Part shown: positions 11,872 to 23,433 of the stretch, piece after piece
Position numbering within the stretch: the stretch's first letter is position 1
How the letters are laid out: every line of letters starts with the position of its first letter
Assembly (NCBI GenBank): GCA_902651635.1
Contig: CACRSC010000025.1
Location: forward strand, 137,141-201,140
DNA: 64,000 nt
Source: Mastigamoeba balamuthi
Lineage: Eukaryota; Evosea; Mastigamoebida; Mastigamoebidae
Direction of reading: 5' to 3'
The notes under the pieces: generated by a model
Database searches by the model: none
What the model was told of the DNA's origin: nothing
What the model saw: only the letters and a program-made list of their open reading frames with translations
Program-made: the position numbers and the translations under genes

Positions 11872-14505
11872 ATGCGCGCGGGTGCGTTCCTCGTCGTGCT
11901 GGCCGCCGTGGCCGCCGCTGCGGTGGCGCAGAGCAGCGGCGACTACTGCGAGTATCTCGCGTACACGCCCGCCACCGCCGTCGCCACGCCCGGCACCGTC
12001 CCCCTCGCCGGCGTCGCCTACCTCAAGAGGTCTCTCCCCCTCCCCTCATCCCCGAGGGGTCCTCCCGCGGAGTTGCCGCCGCTGGTGGGGCCCGTGGACG
12101 TTTTAGACGGCCAATCGAGAAATTTGGGTCCAATTTGCCCCCCGCGGTGGGCATTTTCTGCGGGGGGGGTACGGGGATCTCGAATTGTATCTGATTATTC
12201 CCACTGCTGTCCCCCTTCCCCCCCCCTCTGCAGCGTGAGGCTCTCGAACGCGTCGTGCAACCTGTGCCAGTTCGGCGTCACGGTCAACGGGCCGACGTTC
12301 GGAACCGTCACCCTCGGCCCCGTCACCTACAAGTGCGCTCCCCTCCCTGTGCCCCCTCTGCTTGTATTGGTTTGCATTGCGTGTGGCGAGTGTCCCGCGT
12401 CACCGCAGGGCTTTCTTCGCACAAAATCTACTCCGATTCCCCCCTTCTTTTCCATGGCCCCGACGTCATCGATGACACCACCCCCCTTCCAATGAACTTG
12501 GATCAACTTGGCAACCTACTCCATTCGTCTCACCCACTCTTCCCCCCACGCAGCGGCACGGCACTGGTGGTGCAGGTGCCGTCGTATCCCCTGCACAACC
12601 CCGCCTCGGTCATCGTGACGTCACTGTCGCCCGGCGCGCGCGTCGTCGTGGAGGCGGGCGCCGTGCCGCCCTCGTTCCTCGACGGCCGCACCGTCCGGCG
12701 CCTGGCGGCCCTCGAGAAGCCGGTCTGGGACGCGGCCACGGACAACGTCGTGCTGGGCGCCGTCGTCCCCGACGGGCCCTACGAGCGCCACGCCACCGCC
12801 CGCGTGGGCGCGGAGGCGCTCAGCGCCAGCACAGACGCCGCAGCCTGCGCCATACGCTTCCGCGCGTCGGTGCCCTTCAGCAGGCTCGTCAGGAGCGGGA
12901 CGCCCACGCCCGCGGCGTCGTGGATCGAATACGCCTTCGTCCTCAACGGTACGAGGGGCGCAATCAATTGATTCCTTGGAAATTGGGCACGCAGGCATTT
13001 CCTGGAATTTCTCTTGGCGCGCCATCGGTCAATCGATCTCGTAAATGTAACCCTCCCCCTCTCATCTCTCGCCCCCCAGTGACGTTCGCGGAGACGACGC
13101 TGCTGGCGTACGGCAACGACACGTGGTCGCTGTCGAACAGGACGGCGACGCGGACGGTCTACTCGTCGCTGCGCTTCGCGGTGCGGGTGCCGCGCAGCGT
13201 GACGCTCGACGCCGCCAACCTCACGGTCGTCAGCTCCTCGCGCCCCGACCTCGTCTGGGCCCTCGTCGCCAGCGCCGCCACGGCCTACGACGAGGCCACG
13301 CACCGCCTCACCGTCGCCCTCGACCTCGACGTCCGCGCCCGCGCGGGCTTCGTCCTCGACGCAGCGGCCGCCCGCGTCGCCGCGTTCAACGGGTCTTTCG
13401 CAAACGCGACGATAGCGGCGCGCGCGCCGGCGGCGCTGGCGCAGAGGGCGCGGCTCTCGGTCGTCGCGACGGTCGACGGCCTGCGCTGCGCGTTCGGGGC
13501 CGCCGACAGCTTCGCGCTGGCGGTGCCCGTCGTCTCGCAGGCCACCGGCGCCGTCGTCGCCAACGCCACGCTGACGGCCACGGGCCTCGCGTCGAGGTGG
13601 TGCCAGCTCGTCGCCGCGGCCGTCAGTCTCAACGGCACGCAGGCCACCTACGCGGACGCCGCGTTCGCGCACGCCTCGGCGACGTTCCTGCTCAACGCGA
13701 CGGTCTACGTGGCGGCGCAGCTCCGCGCCCGCGAGACCGCGGTGGCCGTGACGCCCGTCGTCGTAGGCGCGAGGATCGGGGCCAGCGGGTCCGCGGCCAC
13801 GGTCGACGTCACGAGGCTGCCGGGCTACGCGCTGGTGGCCGCGGGGTGTCCGGCGGGCTGGGCGTGCTACAAGTTCGCCGCGACGGGCGTCGCCGCGGGC
13901 AGCAACGTCATCAGCACGGACCTCAACGCGACCTACGCGCGCAGGAGGGACCCCAGGGCCGCGGCCGCCAGCGGCACCTCCGAGTCGGTCATTCAGATCG
14001 TCGGTGCGCCGCTTTTCCTCCCTCCTGGCCCCGCGCCCCATTCAATTGCCTTTGCCTCTTCTTGTTTTCTTTTGGGGCCCAATTCAGTCGTCTATCCCTC
14101 AACCCCCCCTGCGGGCTCGTTTGCTGCAACTGCCTGTGTTGACGGAACACAACATGGACCGCTAGGGGCGAGCCACTGGGTTGTCAACCTCCTATCAATT
14201 GCCAGCGCGTTCCAAACGAATGGAATTGTCGCATTTGTTGTGTTTCCGGTGCGGGCGTGGAGTGTGGGGCGTGGTGGGGTGTTGCCGCGACGACGAGGGC
14301 TGACTGGTGGCTGGCTGCTTCCCCAGGTGGCGCGGCTGAGAGGGAGGGGGCAGACAAGCACGCCGACACCGCAGAGAACGACAAGTCGCTGGTGACGCTC
14401 GTCGCCGTCTTCGGGGCAGTCGCGGCAGTCGCGGTGGTCGCAGCGGCCGTGTCCATCGCCGTTCTGCTGCGGGGCCCTCGCTACTCGAGGCAGCTGGACG
14501 ACTAG
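11872..14505 (+). CDS. single-pass surface glycoprotein, five exons
   Basis: Type I membrane protein of unknown function. Exon 1 starts at ATG 11872 with a signal peptide (MRAGAFLVVLAAVAAAAVAQ). Further exons are about 12233-12331, 12555-12947, 13080-14004 and 14326-14505. Donors include GTCTCT, GTGCGC, GTACGA and GTGCGC, and the acceptors follow pyrimidine-rich tracts. The ectodomain is rich in short beta-type segments, Cys and more than ten N-glycosylation sequons (NGSFANATI, NASCN). After the last intron the protein has a charged spacer, a transmembrane helix (LVTLVAVFGAVAAVAVVAAA) and a very short cytosolic tail ending QLDD. Its architecture is like the 3439-5344 gene, but no clear sequence relation was seen. 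Ligand and role are unknown. Confidence 0.7.
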
Positions 14506-15515
14506 ACGGCCAGACGGTGAGGCCTCCCCTCAGCTTAACCCCAACTGCACCCATAGCCTCGGATCAGAGAGCAGCAACCACAACAAACACAACGCCCGTC
14601 CCGCCAACGCACAGACGCACGACAGACACCCACAGGCACAGCAACCGCACGCACCCCACCCTCCAGCACAGCACACACTGGCATGAAGCACACACAGCAC
14701 ACACGCACACGCACACACAGCAACGCCCAAGGACCTGCCACGCATTGCATCCACAACTGCCCCAAACACAAAATACAAGACGCAAGGCAGCAATCAAATT
14801 CAGGAAAGCCGCGAGGGCAGAGAGAAGTAGAACAAGGGAGGACAGAGTGACGTCCGTCCTGTCAGGCACCAGGGCTTCAGCCAAGGGCGTTGGCTGGCCA
14901 ATAAGCAGTGGCGGAAGAGAAAGAAAGGACAGGAAGGAAACAAACACCCTTTCTTTCTCTTCCGCCACTGCTCATATTATTCGAGCGCAATCTCTGCAGG
15001 CTCAACCACGAACCCCTTGCTCTGCTCGAGTTTGATGCAGAACAGCTGCCATATCTCCTTGTTGCACTGCTTTCGCGCCTCCTCCATTTCTCAGCTATGA
15101 AAATGAGTTGCAATTGATCTCTGGACGATTGAGACAAGAAAAATTGAATACACAATTGAGATATTTAATTCCTGGATCCACTGGAGAAAAACAGAACGAG
15201 CCTGTTCACCTATTCACTGTTCCTTGTGATGACATCTCGCACCTACGAAGGTATGCCTGGTCTGCATACCAGCACACTGGTGATGGCCTCACCAGTGCAC
15301 TCGGTGTCTATTGCCAACAGGGCAGCAGGGCAGCAGGGCAGTAGCTGGGCTCTCGCCATGAAAACCGTCCGGAGACACGTCAATCCGAAATGCGTCGCCA
15401 ACCGAAAGCCAAAAATAGCACCCCGGGGATCGCAGAACCACTCCGCCCTAAGGCCCGGACAGACTCACAACCACAAGTCGCAGACCTTACCACTCTCTCA
15501 CTCCCACCCGTTCGC
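14506..15515. other. intergenic, low-complexity, with long inverted repeat
   Basis: CA-rich low-complexity sequence (about 14560-14760) contains many CACA/ACGC repeats. A perfect 24-bp inverted repeat follows at 14905-14971. A CAAAAATAGC word at 15410-15419 resembles the promoter word of the phosphodiesterase genes and lies 96 nt before the RNase T2 start. No gene supported. Confidence 0.5.
14905..14971. repeat. 24-bp perfect inverted repeat (hairpin)
   Basis: The left arm, 14905-14928 (GCAGTGGCGGAAGAGAAAGA..), is the exact reverse complement of the right arm, 14948-14971, with a 19-nt spacer. A transcript would fold into a stable stem. The sequence outside the arms (ATAA.. / ..TCATATT) is partly complementary too. 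Its function is unknown. It could be a terminator-like stem, a small-RNA precursor, or the remains of a mobile-element end. Confidence 0.85.
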
Positions 15516-16519
15516 ATGAAGAGCATCTCTGCTGCGCCTCTCCTCCTTCTCGCGGCCCTAGCGGGCTCCGCTGCGGCCTGCGCGTACGGCAACATGGACG
15601 CGCGGTGCACCTACACGGAGCAGCCAGACTGGTCCTACATGATGTGCGCACACTCCCACAGTGCTCTCCCCCCGTCGCTCTCCCACGAGCCTCCGCAGGT
15701 TCACGATGAGCTGGCCCGGCGTCTTCTGCGCCGACGGCTGCTGTCGCAACCCGCAGGGGGCCCGCGTGGCCGCGGACTTCACGATCCACGGCCTGTGGCC
15801 CAACTACGCCGGAAACTCGTGCGCCCACCGGATCTGCTGCGACGAAAAAAGGCCTTGGCAAAATTGCATTTCCACTCATTGAGCTCCGCACGACGGGCAT
15901 GCCCTCGCAGGTTCCCGTCGTGCTGCCAGACCGAGTTCGACAACGACGACCTCGCCAACCTTATCAACTCGGACGCAGCCCTGCGCCGCGACCTCAACAC
16001 GTGCGTTGAAAAAGAACTCCCTGTCGGGAGCAGAGAGCTCAGCTGTGCCGACTGCCCTACTACTACCACAGATACTGGCCCGCACTCAAGAAGTGCCAGT
16101 TCATTCAGTACGAGTTCGACAAGCACGGCTCGTGCGCCACGGCATCGACGTACTCGGGGGAGAACGGCCTGCGCGACTACATCGAGGCAGCGCTGTACCT
16201 GCGCAGGAAGTGGGACGTGCTGGCCGCGCTCAGCGAGGCGGGCATCACGCCGGGCTACAACAAGTACAGCCCCAGCGACATCCTCGAGGCGCTGGGCAAG
16301 TACACGGGGACGCGGGTGAGGCTGCACTGCGACAGGGCCAACCCCAGGGCGCTCTCCGAGGTGCGCATGTGCGTCAAGAAGATGGACAACATCTTCTCGC
16401 GGGCCAACCCGGACCTCATCGACTGCCCCCCGACGTCCAACGACGCCGAAGGATGCGCAAAGTCCGGTATCGCCATTCCCGAGGTGCCTGCGATCACTGG
16501 CTCTGGCTGCTCCATCTGA
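15516..16519 (+). CDS. secreted RNase T2 family endoribonuclease
   Basis: Acid-type ribonuclease expected to cleave single-stranded RNA through a 2',3'-cyclic phosphate, in the secretory or lysosomal route. Exons: 15516-15643, 15699-15818, 15911-16000, 16072-16519. All three introns have GTGCG donors and restore frame. A signal peptide (MKSISAAPLLLLAALAGSAA) leads to SWPGVFCADGC. The first active-site segment is FTIHGLWPNY (catalytic His), and the second is FIQYEFDKHGSCA (Glu, Lys and second catalytic His). Paired Cys residues match the family. A C-terminal extension of about 100 residues after the core ends SGCSI, and no membrane anchor is seen. Size and motif order are normal for the family. 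Digestion of food RNA is an inference. Confidence 0.9.
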
Positions 16520-16891
16520 GAGATCTCATCAGAGCGGCCCGTCCCCATCATGAGCTGATCCACCACTCTCAAAGCAACAACAGGGACAATTGTGTGCATT
16601 TCGCCTCAGCCCCGTAAACGATGCCAGGTCCACAAACTGGCGTGGAAGAACGGAAAAGACCCGGGATCACAACGCCCCAGACGTCCGGCCCTCTGGCCCC
16701 CCTGTTCCCCTATGATCTCCTGTGCTACAGCCTGTGTGTTCACAGCACAACCACTGATCTCCTCCAGCACCAGACGGTCCAATGGACTGCATGCACGCAA
16801 ACGAACTTCCTCATCGTGAACAAGAAGCACAAACGGCTTGATGGTATTCTCTCTATCAGACACAACGTCCCCCAAAACCCCGGGGATGCTC
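16520..16891. other. intergenic between convergent genes
   Basis: This 3' region is shared by the convergent RNase T2 gene and the Cys-rich gene on the minus strand. No motif, RNA gene or convincing frame was seen. Confidence 0.4.
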
Positions 16892-18379
16892 TCACGCGAC
16901 CACCAGAGCGGCGACCGCCATCACTCCCAGAGCGACGCCGACCGAGGCGGACCCGCTCTCAGTCTGGGCGACCTCCTCGAGCGACGCGGAGGCCCCCGTG
17001 ACCTTGACTCCGTCGGTGGGGTCCAGCACGAAGTCGGGCATGTTGATCGTCGAGAGGCGCAGGTCGCCCTTGGCCACCGCCGCCCTGACCGCCTCGGCGA
17101 CGCTCTCGGCCGTGTACGTCGCGCCCGTCGGCAGGAACTCGACGACGATCGCGTGCATGGCGTCGTCGAGGTGGCTGGCGACGGCGTCGGCGGCCTCCGC
17201 GTGCGCGACGACGGCGACCTCGGCGGTGATGTTCTTGGCGAGGGCCTGCCAGGCGACCTTGAGGACGTCCCAGTCCACGTTGCCCACGTCGACGCTGACG
17301 ACGACCTTGAGCACCTTCTCGCCCGCCGCGCGCGTGCACTGCGGGGGCATGCGGCCGCCCATGTCGCCCGCGATGCCGGTGCCCATGTCGGGGATGAACG
17401 GCAGCGCCTGGCGGGCGCAGCAGCCCGCGGAGCTCGAGAAGTTGCGCACCGCGCCGAAGCACGCGGCGGGGCTGAAGCCCTGGGCCCGCGGGTCGCACAG
17501 CGCGAAGAGGCCCGAGCTGCTGCCCTTGGCCAGCGCGTCGAACGTGCAGCCCCTGCCGCTGCCGGTCGTCGTCGTCGTGCGGTCCTCGCAGACCTGCGAG
17601 AAGCGCGGGATGTTCGCGCCGAGGCCCATGGCGCCCATCCTGCCGCTGACGCTGCGCAGGCACTCGGAGCACATGGCCTTGGTGATGGCCGTGGGGTCCA
17701 GGGCGGCCCTGGCCAGCAGCTGGCCGACCTTGGCGTACTCGAGCAGGCAGTAGCTGCCCTGCGAGTCCTTGCTGCACGCGAGCGCCGGGAGGCCCTGCGC
17801 GATCTCCGAGCCGCGGGCGAACCCCGGGAGGAACGAGATGCCCGCGGGGAGCTTGGCGCTGAGGCAGTCGGACTGGCAGATCCTGTCGAGCTGCGCCTGG
17901 GCCGCGTCGACCGCCGGAGCAGCGCTGCCGCCGCCCAGGAGGCTGTGCACAAAGTCGACGATGCCGCCCAGCAGCTGCGGGCACGAGTTGCCCGAGGCGT
18001 CCTGCCAGCACAGGGCCTTGCTGCCGCCCGTGTACTGCGCGAGCGAGCCGCGGATGATGCTGGGGACGAAGCCGCCGCACTTGGAGACGATGTCCTGGAT
18101 GACCGCAGTGAACTGCGCGGGGCTGCAGCCCGACGACGCGTTGCAGAACGCCGGGGGCGCCAGCCCGCTGCTGCCGCCGAAGGGGTTGACGTTGAGCATG
18201 CTCCCGCACTGCATGACGACTCCCATGGCGCTCTACGCGGGGCCCTCACCGTCAGCTGACACGAATGGAGAAGAGGGACAGAGAGAACGGCTGCGGACTT
18301 GGATGGCTGCCGGGCACTCGCCAGAGAACTGCGAGAGGGCGCAGGCCCCGAGCAGGGTCAGAACGAGGAGGCTCTTCAT
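16892..18379 (-). CDS. secreted Cys-rich protein, probably GPI-anchored
   Basis: Two exons, 18379-18299 and 18232-16892, are joined by a 66-nt intron (GTCCGC..GTAG). Exon 1 encodes a signal peptide (MKSLLVLTLLGACALSQFSG), and the junction reads ECPAAIQSAMGVVMQC. The mature protein has about 20 Cys in an N-terminal region of two or three related helical units (for example CNASSGCSPAQFTAVIQDIV and CSECLRSVSGRMGAMG) plus TTTTTGSGRGC. A Cys-free domain follows (VLKVVVSVDVGNVDWDVLKV). The C-terminus is a small-residue site followed by a hydrophobic tail with no cytosolic extension (ASVGVALGVMAVAALVVA), typical of GPI addition. Family not recognised. The regular Cys spacing suggests a disulphide-rich surface protein. 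Confidence 0.75.
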
Positions 18380-19224
18380 GTTCCGGTGTGTGTTGAAGCA
18401 CTGAGTGCAGGATACAGTCCTGCGCGAGCCGTTTTATCCGCAGGGGGAGATTTCTCTGCAACCGCTAGGTGCACGAGGCTTTGCTGCACCCGACTTTTCC
18501 AGTGCCGTTGGTGGCAACGCTCCTGCCCTCTTCAGGCCTCTTTTCTCTTTTCCCTCAACACTCTCCCGCGCTGTCCGTCGCGGTCCACTCCTCCCCCCAT
18601 CGCCCCCTCGGTGCCCCCCACGCCGAGGGGAGCGGCGCAGGACGCCCGCTCCGGCGCTGTGGATCACCGACCGATAAGGGCACGCCTTGTGCTGATCGCA
18701 CTGCCCGCTTTCACTGTGCACTTGGGATCCGCAGGGAGCGATGCTGAAAAAGGGGCTGCGCGACCTCTGGCGCCGCAGAGCAGGGGCCCCTCTATAGTGT
18801 GGCTCGCCTCAGACTTCAGTGCGCCCGCGCGACAAGGAACGCGAGCACAACTGTCGCGGCGTTTTCTCCCGCCCCGAAGCACAGCTGCGGTGTTATTCGG
18901 CGGCTATCGTGCAGTGGCCGTGCCGTCGCTGGGACCTCTCTGCCCAGCGTCGTTGCACTGCACATCTGACTCGGCTCTGACAGGTGTATGTGTGATGGCG
19001 CCGATGGTGCACGGAACCAATTTACCGAGAGAGCGTCCATTTCCCTGTTGCTCGCATTTTGTTGAAAACAACAAACGTGTTTCCTCCTCTCTTCCTCACC
19101 GGAATGTCTGAGGAATCGGTGCACTCCAATGACACATGTTATTCCGCCTCGCTGCTCGTCTACGAACTCCCGATCTCTGTCACGGTACAGCTGTGGAGAA
19201 GACGCAGACAGGTGCACTAGCTCG
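18380..19224. other. intergenic, no supported gene
   Basis: Upstream region of the Cys-rich gene (leftward) and of the TSP1 cluster (rightward). Frames crossing it have no domain signature, and no RNA gene was recognised. Confidence 0.4.
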
Positions 19225-19575
19225 GGCACGATGGCGGGTCTCCAGGCCCTTCACAAGCCCAGGGGCAGCATATCATTCGCTCAGCAACCAGCGAGCGCCA
19301 GGGGCCCCAGCCCACGCTACAGCGAGCACAGCCTCGATGAGCAAACAATCTCGCTCTGCCTTTGCTCGTGCTCTCTGCCGCCCCGCTCCGGTCCCGTGCG
19401 AGTGGGTCACTGCCAATTGGTCCTCCTGCGGGCACAACAGCGACAGCCGAGCGCTGCTCAGGACCCTCAGCTGCCTCGAGACGGCAGACCACGTGTCCTT
19501 CAATCCCGAGCCCCGAGTCGCTCTGCACCAAGCCCAAGCCACCGATGACGCAGTCGTGCGGGAATGCTGACAGGA
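19225..19575 (+). pseudogene. relic of a TSP1-repeat gene
   Basis: This is a decayed copy of the two TSP1 genes that follow. It retains an equivalent upstream stretch (GGGTCTCCAGGCC..), a start region (ATGAGCAAAC.. matching ATGAGCACCG..), a first TSP1 unit (EWVTANWSSCG) and part of a second (LLRTLSCLETAD). It then switches frame: SLCTKPKPPMTQSC reads in a different frame from the units before it. Most of the N-terminal domain, and everything after the second unit, is missing. A deletion plus a frameshift make it non-functional. It documents at least one earlier duplication in this cluster. Confidence 0.75.
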
Positions 19576-19852
19576 AAACCGCTCTTTCTTGCATCCATCT
19601 TGACCGCGCCCACTCTGTGCTGCTCCTGGGCTCGTCAGAGGTCTTGACCAATTGTCAGAACCAGTTGCAGCCGCAGCTGAGCTTGAGAAGGGATGTAAGG
19701 GGACTGAGGGGGTGGGGAACGTCGCAAGTTCCAGAATGATGTCAGTGCGTTTTCCTCACCCGCCGGGTCTCCAGGCCTTCAGACAAAACAGTCGAGGCGC
19801 ATCTGGCACAGTGTCAATCATTCGCGCCGCAGCAGGGTGAGCACAGGCCTCT

Positions 19853-21161
19853 ATGAGCACCGCACTCGCTCTTGTGCTCCTCGTCTCCTCCGTCTCTGCG
19901 ACGCTCAGCTCCCGTGCTGATGTCGGGGCCGTGCTGCGCCCGATCAGTGCCGCTGCCAACTGGACCTCCGGGGCATCTCGTGCACGCGGGGACTGCCAGT
20001 GCGTCGACTGCTACCAACGGTCCACGATACAGGGTGGCAAGGAGCTCGTGCTGACCCCGGACGACTGCGGCGTCGCGGGCTACAGAGTCCTCACGTCCCT
20101 CGCCGTCGCCTCGACCGACGGCAGCGGCTTCACGATCTGCGCGACCTACGAGGGCGCTCCCAAGGGCTGGTGCTACACCAACGCCTCGAGCCCCGATGCG
20201 GTACTACTCTCGCTTCTCCTTCTCTCTTTGCCTCTCTCCCCAGCGAAGCCACTCCATGCTCACCACAGGGGCGCCCGCGCAGCTGACCTGCATAGCCAAG
20301 CGGCCGCTGATGGTCGGCGACGTCGACCGCACCAAGATGATCATCAAGATCGGCTGCCTGTTCCCCAAGGACGGCCAGTGCATGATCAACACCAGAATCG
20401 AGACGACGTGCAAGATAACCTTGTACGAGTGGGTCATGGGCAACTGGTCCGCCTGCGGGCCCAACTGCTGGCAGAACCGCACGGCCCAGTGCAAGCGCGA
20501 AGGCGGCGTGGCCGTCTACAGCGCCGACAGGTGCACCATCTCGCCCTGGACGTCCCAGCGCTGCGAGGCGGAGGGCTGCGCGAAGCAGTACGACTGGCGC
20601 CCGTCCGAGTGGTCGACGTGCATCGCCGGCCAGCAGCACAGGACCCTCAGCTGCCTCGAGACCGACGACGACTCGCCCACCGCGATCCCGAGCGACGAGT
20701 CGCTCTGCACAAAGACCAGGCCCCCTACGACGCAGTCCTGCACGCCGACGCCCGGCGTCTATGCATGGCAGGTGGGCGAGTGGGGCCCCTGCGTCGACTG
20801 CGCCCAGAATCGGAGCGTCGAGTGCGTCAGCGCCGTCACGGGCGCCGCCGTCGCAGAGGTCAAGTGCGCGTCGGCCGGGCGCAAGGAGAAGGACACGCAG
20901 AAGTGCTACAACAGCGAGTGCATCACCAAGGGATACAAGTGGGAGCTGGGCGAGTGGTCCAAGTGCAAGAGCGACTGCACCAAGACCAGGAGCGTCTCGT
21001 GCGTCGACGCCAGCAGCGGCGCAAAGGTTGAGGAGTGGAGGTGCCCGGGGGCGTTAGAGCGGGGCACTGCCATGTGCGGTGAATGCCTCTCCCCTGGGCA
21101 CCTGGTCATCCCATCGCTGCTCGCGGTGGTGTCTGCCGCAAGTGCGATGCTCTTTCTCTGA
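19853..21161 (+). CDS. TSP1-repeat surface protein A, probably GPI-anchored
   Basis: Exon 1 (19853-20200) encodes a signal peptide (MSTALALVLLVSSVSATLSS) and the start of a Cys-containing N-terminal domain (GDCQCVDCYQ). A 43-nt intron (20201-20243, GTACTA..CCAG) leads in phase 0 to exon 2 (20244-21161). Four thrombospondin type 1 units follow, recognised by WxxGxWSxC: WVMGNWSACGPNC, WRPSEWSTC, WQVGEWGPC and WELGEWSKC. Each has downstream T/S-R-S-V-x-C strands. The C-terminus (GHLVIPSLLAVVSAASAMLF) is a hydrophobic tail with no cytosolic part, so GPI anchoring is likely. TSP1 units bind glycans and matrix proteins in known families, so a role in adhesion is inferred. Gene B at 21767 is its tandem paralogue. 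Confidence 0.85.
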
Positions 21162-21766
21162 AAACAGGGACAACAGAAATGAAGGGCAAGCCAGCCTTGC
21201 TTTGCTTGAAGTTGTTGACTCATTTGAGGACGAAGACCACTCTATCGACTCCTCGGGTGTGGTCCAGGCATGCTGCTTTGAATGATGCTCTTAATGCCGC
21301 TAATGCCACGGCCAGCCCTTGGTAGAAGGGCTGGCTGCTCGGTCAGCTGGTACACTTCGAAAGAATAAATAATTTCCAGTCAAGGTTCCGTGGCTTGACA
21401 AATTTGCAGCAGTATTATGCGCTGATGCGAGAAATGCGCAGGCACTCCCTGAGGGAAGGAAGCAGAGGATGGTAGGGACGAGGTGGCGGGTGGTGACGCT
21501 GTGTGTTTGCCAGAGATTTGAAAGTCAACGACCAGAGGGAATCAAAACGGCTGATCAGACCGTCTCGACCGCTCCAGGTTTCTGAGCACTGAATGAGAGG
21601 CGCAGGTAGTCAGCATGCGCAATTTCTGAACCCTGGGGGTGCGTTTTCCAGACCCGCCGGGTCTCGGTTCAACAGACCGAACAGTCGAGGCGAACCGGCT
21701 CAGTTTCAACGGCTCACTGACAGTTCACAGCGCCAGGGGGCCCTCGCCACAACGGCTGCAGCCCCG
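21162..21766. other. intergenic between TSP1 paralogues
   Basis: No gene. It contains a perfect 10-bp hairpin at 21311-21335 (listed separately). The last 120 nt upstream of 21767 are related to the region upstream of 19853 (CCCGCCGGGTCTC.., ACAGTCGAGGCG..), evidence that the duplication unit included the promoter. Confidence 0.5.
21311..21335. repeat. perfect 10-bp stem, 5-nt loop hairpin
   Basis: GCCAGCCCTT at 21311-21320 and AAGGGCTGGC at 21326-21335 are exact reverse complements around GGTAG. It sits about 150 nt after the stop of TSP1 gene A and could be a 3'-end structure of that transcript. No equivalent was noticed after gene B. Confidence 0.75.
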
Positions 21767-23282
21767 ATGAGCACCGCCCTCGCCTTGCTGCTGCTGATCT
21801 CTGCTGTCTCTGCAGCACTCGATTCCCGTGCCGACGGTGGCGTCGTGCTGCGCCGAAGCAGGGCAGCCACCAACTGGACCTCCGCGGCCCCTCGGGCACG
21901 CGCGGACAGCGACTGCCAGTGCGTCGGCTGCAAGACGCCGTACACCATCCCCTTCGGCCAGCAGCTCGAGATCACCTCGAACGACAACTGCGGCGGCTGG
22001 AGATACCCTGTGCTCGCCGCCATCAGCGTCGCCTCGACAGACGGCAGCGGCATTCTGCTCTGCACGACCTACGAGGGCGCTCCCGAGGGCACCTGCTACA
22101 CAAACGTCTCGAGCCCTCACGCCGTGCGGCCTCCGCCCCCCTCCGAGGCCCTCGCAGCCGCTCCGGCAGAGACTCACCGCTGGGCGGGACCCCGAGCAGG
22201 TGTCGTGCATCACCAGGATGCCGCTGAAGGTCGGCCGCCCCGACCGCGGGAGGCTCGTCGTCAAGATCGGCTGCGTGAGCCCCGTGGGCGGCCAGTGCAA
22301 GGTCAACACCAACGTGCAGCTGGACTGCGTCATGGCCTCGTACACGTGGGTCACGGGCGACTGGTCCGCCTGTGGGCCCCACTGCGGCCAGACCCGCACC
22401 GTCCAGTGCAAGCTGGCCGGCGACGACGCCCTCTACAGCGGCGGCAACCCGGCCCAGAGCGAGACCGGCGTCTACAGCGGCGACAAGTGCATCTTCAAGC
22501 CCGCGACGACGCAGCGCTGCACGGTGAGCGGCTGCGTGAAGCAGTACGACTGGCTCCCCTCCGTGTGGTCGGCGTGCATCGCCGGCGAGCAGAAGAGGTC
22601 CGTGACCTGCGCCGACACTGCCGATTTCTTGGGCAGCCCGAGCCCCGAGTCGCTCTGCACCAAGCCCAGGCCCCCGACGACGCAGTCCTGCACGCCCACG
22701 CCCGGCGCCTTCGCGTGGTACGAGGGCGAGTGGGGCCCCTGCGTCGGCTGCGTCCAGAATAGGACCATCTCGTGCGTCAACGCCGAGACGGGCGCCGCAG
22801 TCGCCGAGGACAAGTGTGAGCGGAGACTGGTCGGGGGCGATGACAAGCGGCCGTGCTACGACATCGCGTGCTGGAGTGGCTACAAGTGGGTGCTGGGCGA
22901 GTGGTCCGCGTGCGGCAGCGCCTGCACCAAGACCAGGAGCATCTCGTGCATCAAAATCGCTACGGGCGCAACTGTCGCCGAGGATCGGTGCGCGTTGGCG
23001 GGGATGAAGGCCGAGGACACGCTGCGGTGCTCGGGCGGGGCGTGCCTGTCCGCGGGCTACAGGTGGGAGCTGGGCGAGTGGTCCAAGTGCGGCAGCGACT
23101 GCACAAAGACCAGGAGCGTCTCGTGCGTCGACGCCAGCAGCGGCGCCAAGACCGACAAGTCCAAGTGCCCGGGCTTCGAGAGCACCTCATCGCCGTGCAC
23201 TGACTGCAGCTCCGGTGGGCACCTTGTCCTCCCCTCGCTGCTGGCTGTGGTGTCCGTCGTCATCGCTCGGATCTTCAACTGA
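21767..23282 (+). CDS. TSP1-repeat surface protein B, probably GPI-anchored
   Basis: Paralogue of the gene at 19853. Exon 1 is 21767-22123 (signal peptide MSTALALLLLISAVSAALDS). The 46-nt intron 22124-22169 (GTGCGG..GCAG) sits at the same position and phase as in gene A, and exon 2 is 22170-23282. It carries five TSP1 units (WVTGDWSACGPHC, WLPSVWSAC, WYEGEWGPC, WVLGEWSACGSAC, WELGEWSKCGSDC), one more than gene A. It also has a 12-residue insertion in unit 1 (SGGNPAQSETG). The C-terminus (GHLVLPSLLAVVSVVIARIF) is a GPI-type tail. The extra unit looks like an internal duplication of the last one (shared CTKTRS strand). Confidence 0.85.
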
Positions 23283-23433
23283 ATTGCAACACTGAGGCAG
23301 ACAGTTGCCATTGTTGCCCTGCCATGACCAGTCTCGACCGCCTGTTGAACTCTGTCTCATATTGCCAGGAAATGGAAAGCGTGGCTGCAACTGCAACACG
23401 AAGGCGGAGCGTGTGTGGAGCATCTGAGAGGGC

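Noticed and set aside
18299-19111. Plus-strand open frame upstream of the TSP1 cluster
   Set aside because: It overlaps exon 1 of the Cys-rich gene on the other strand, lacks any motif, and its composition is low-complexity Pro/Arg/Ser.
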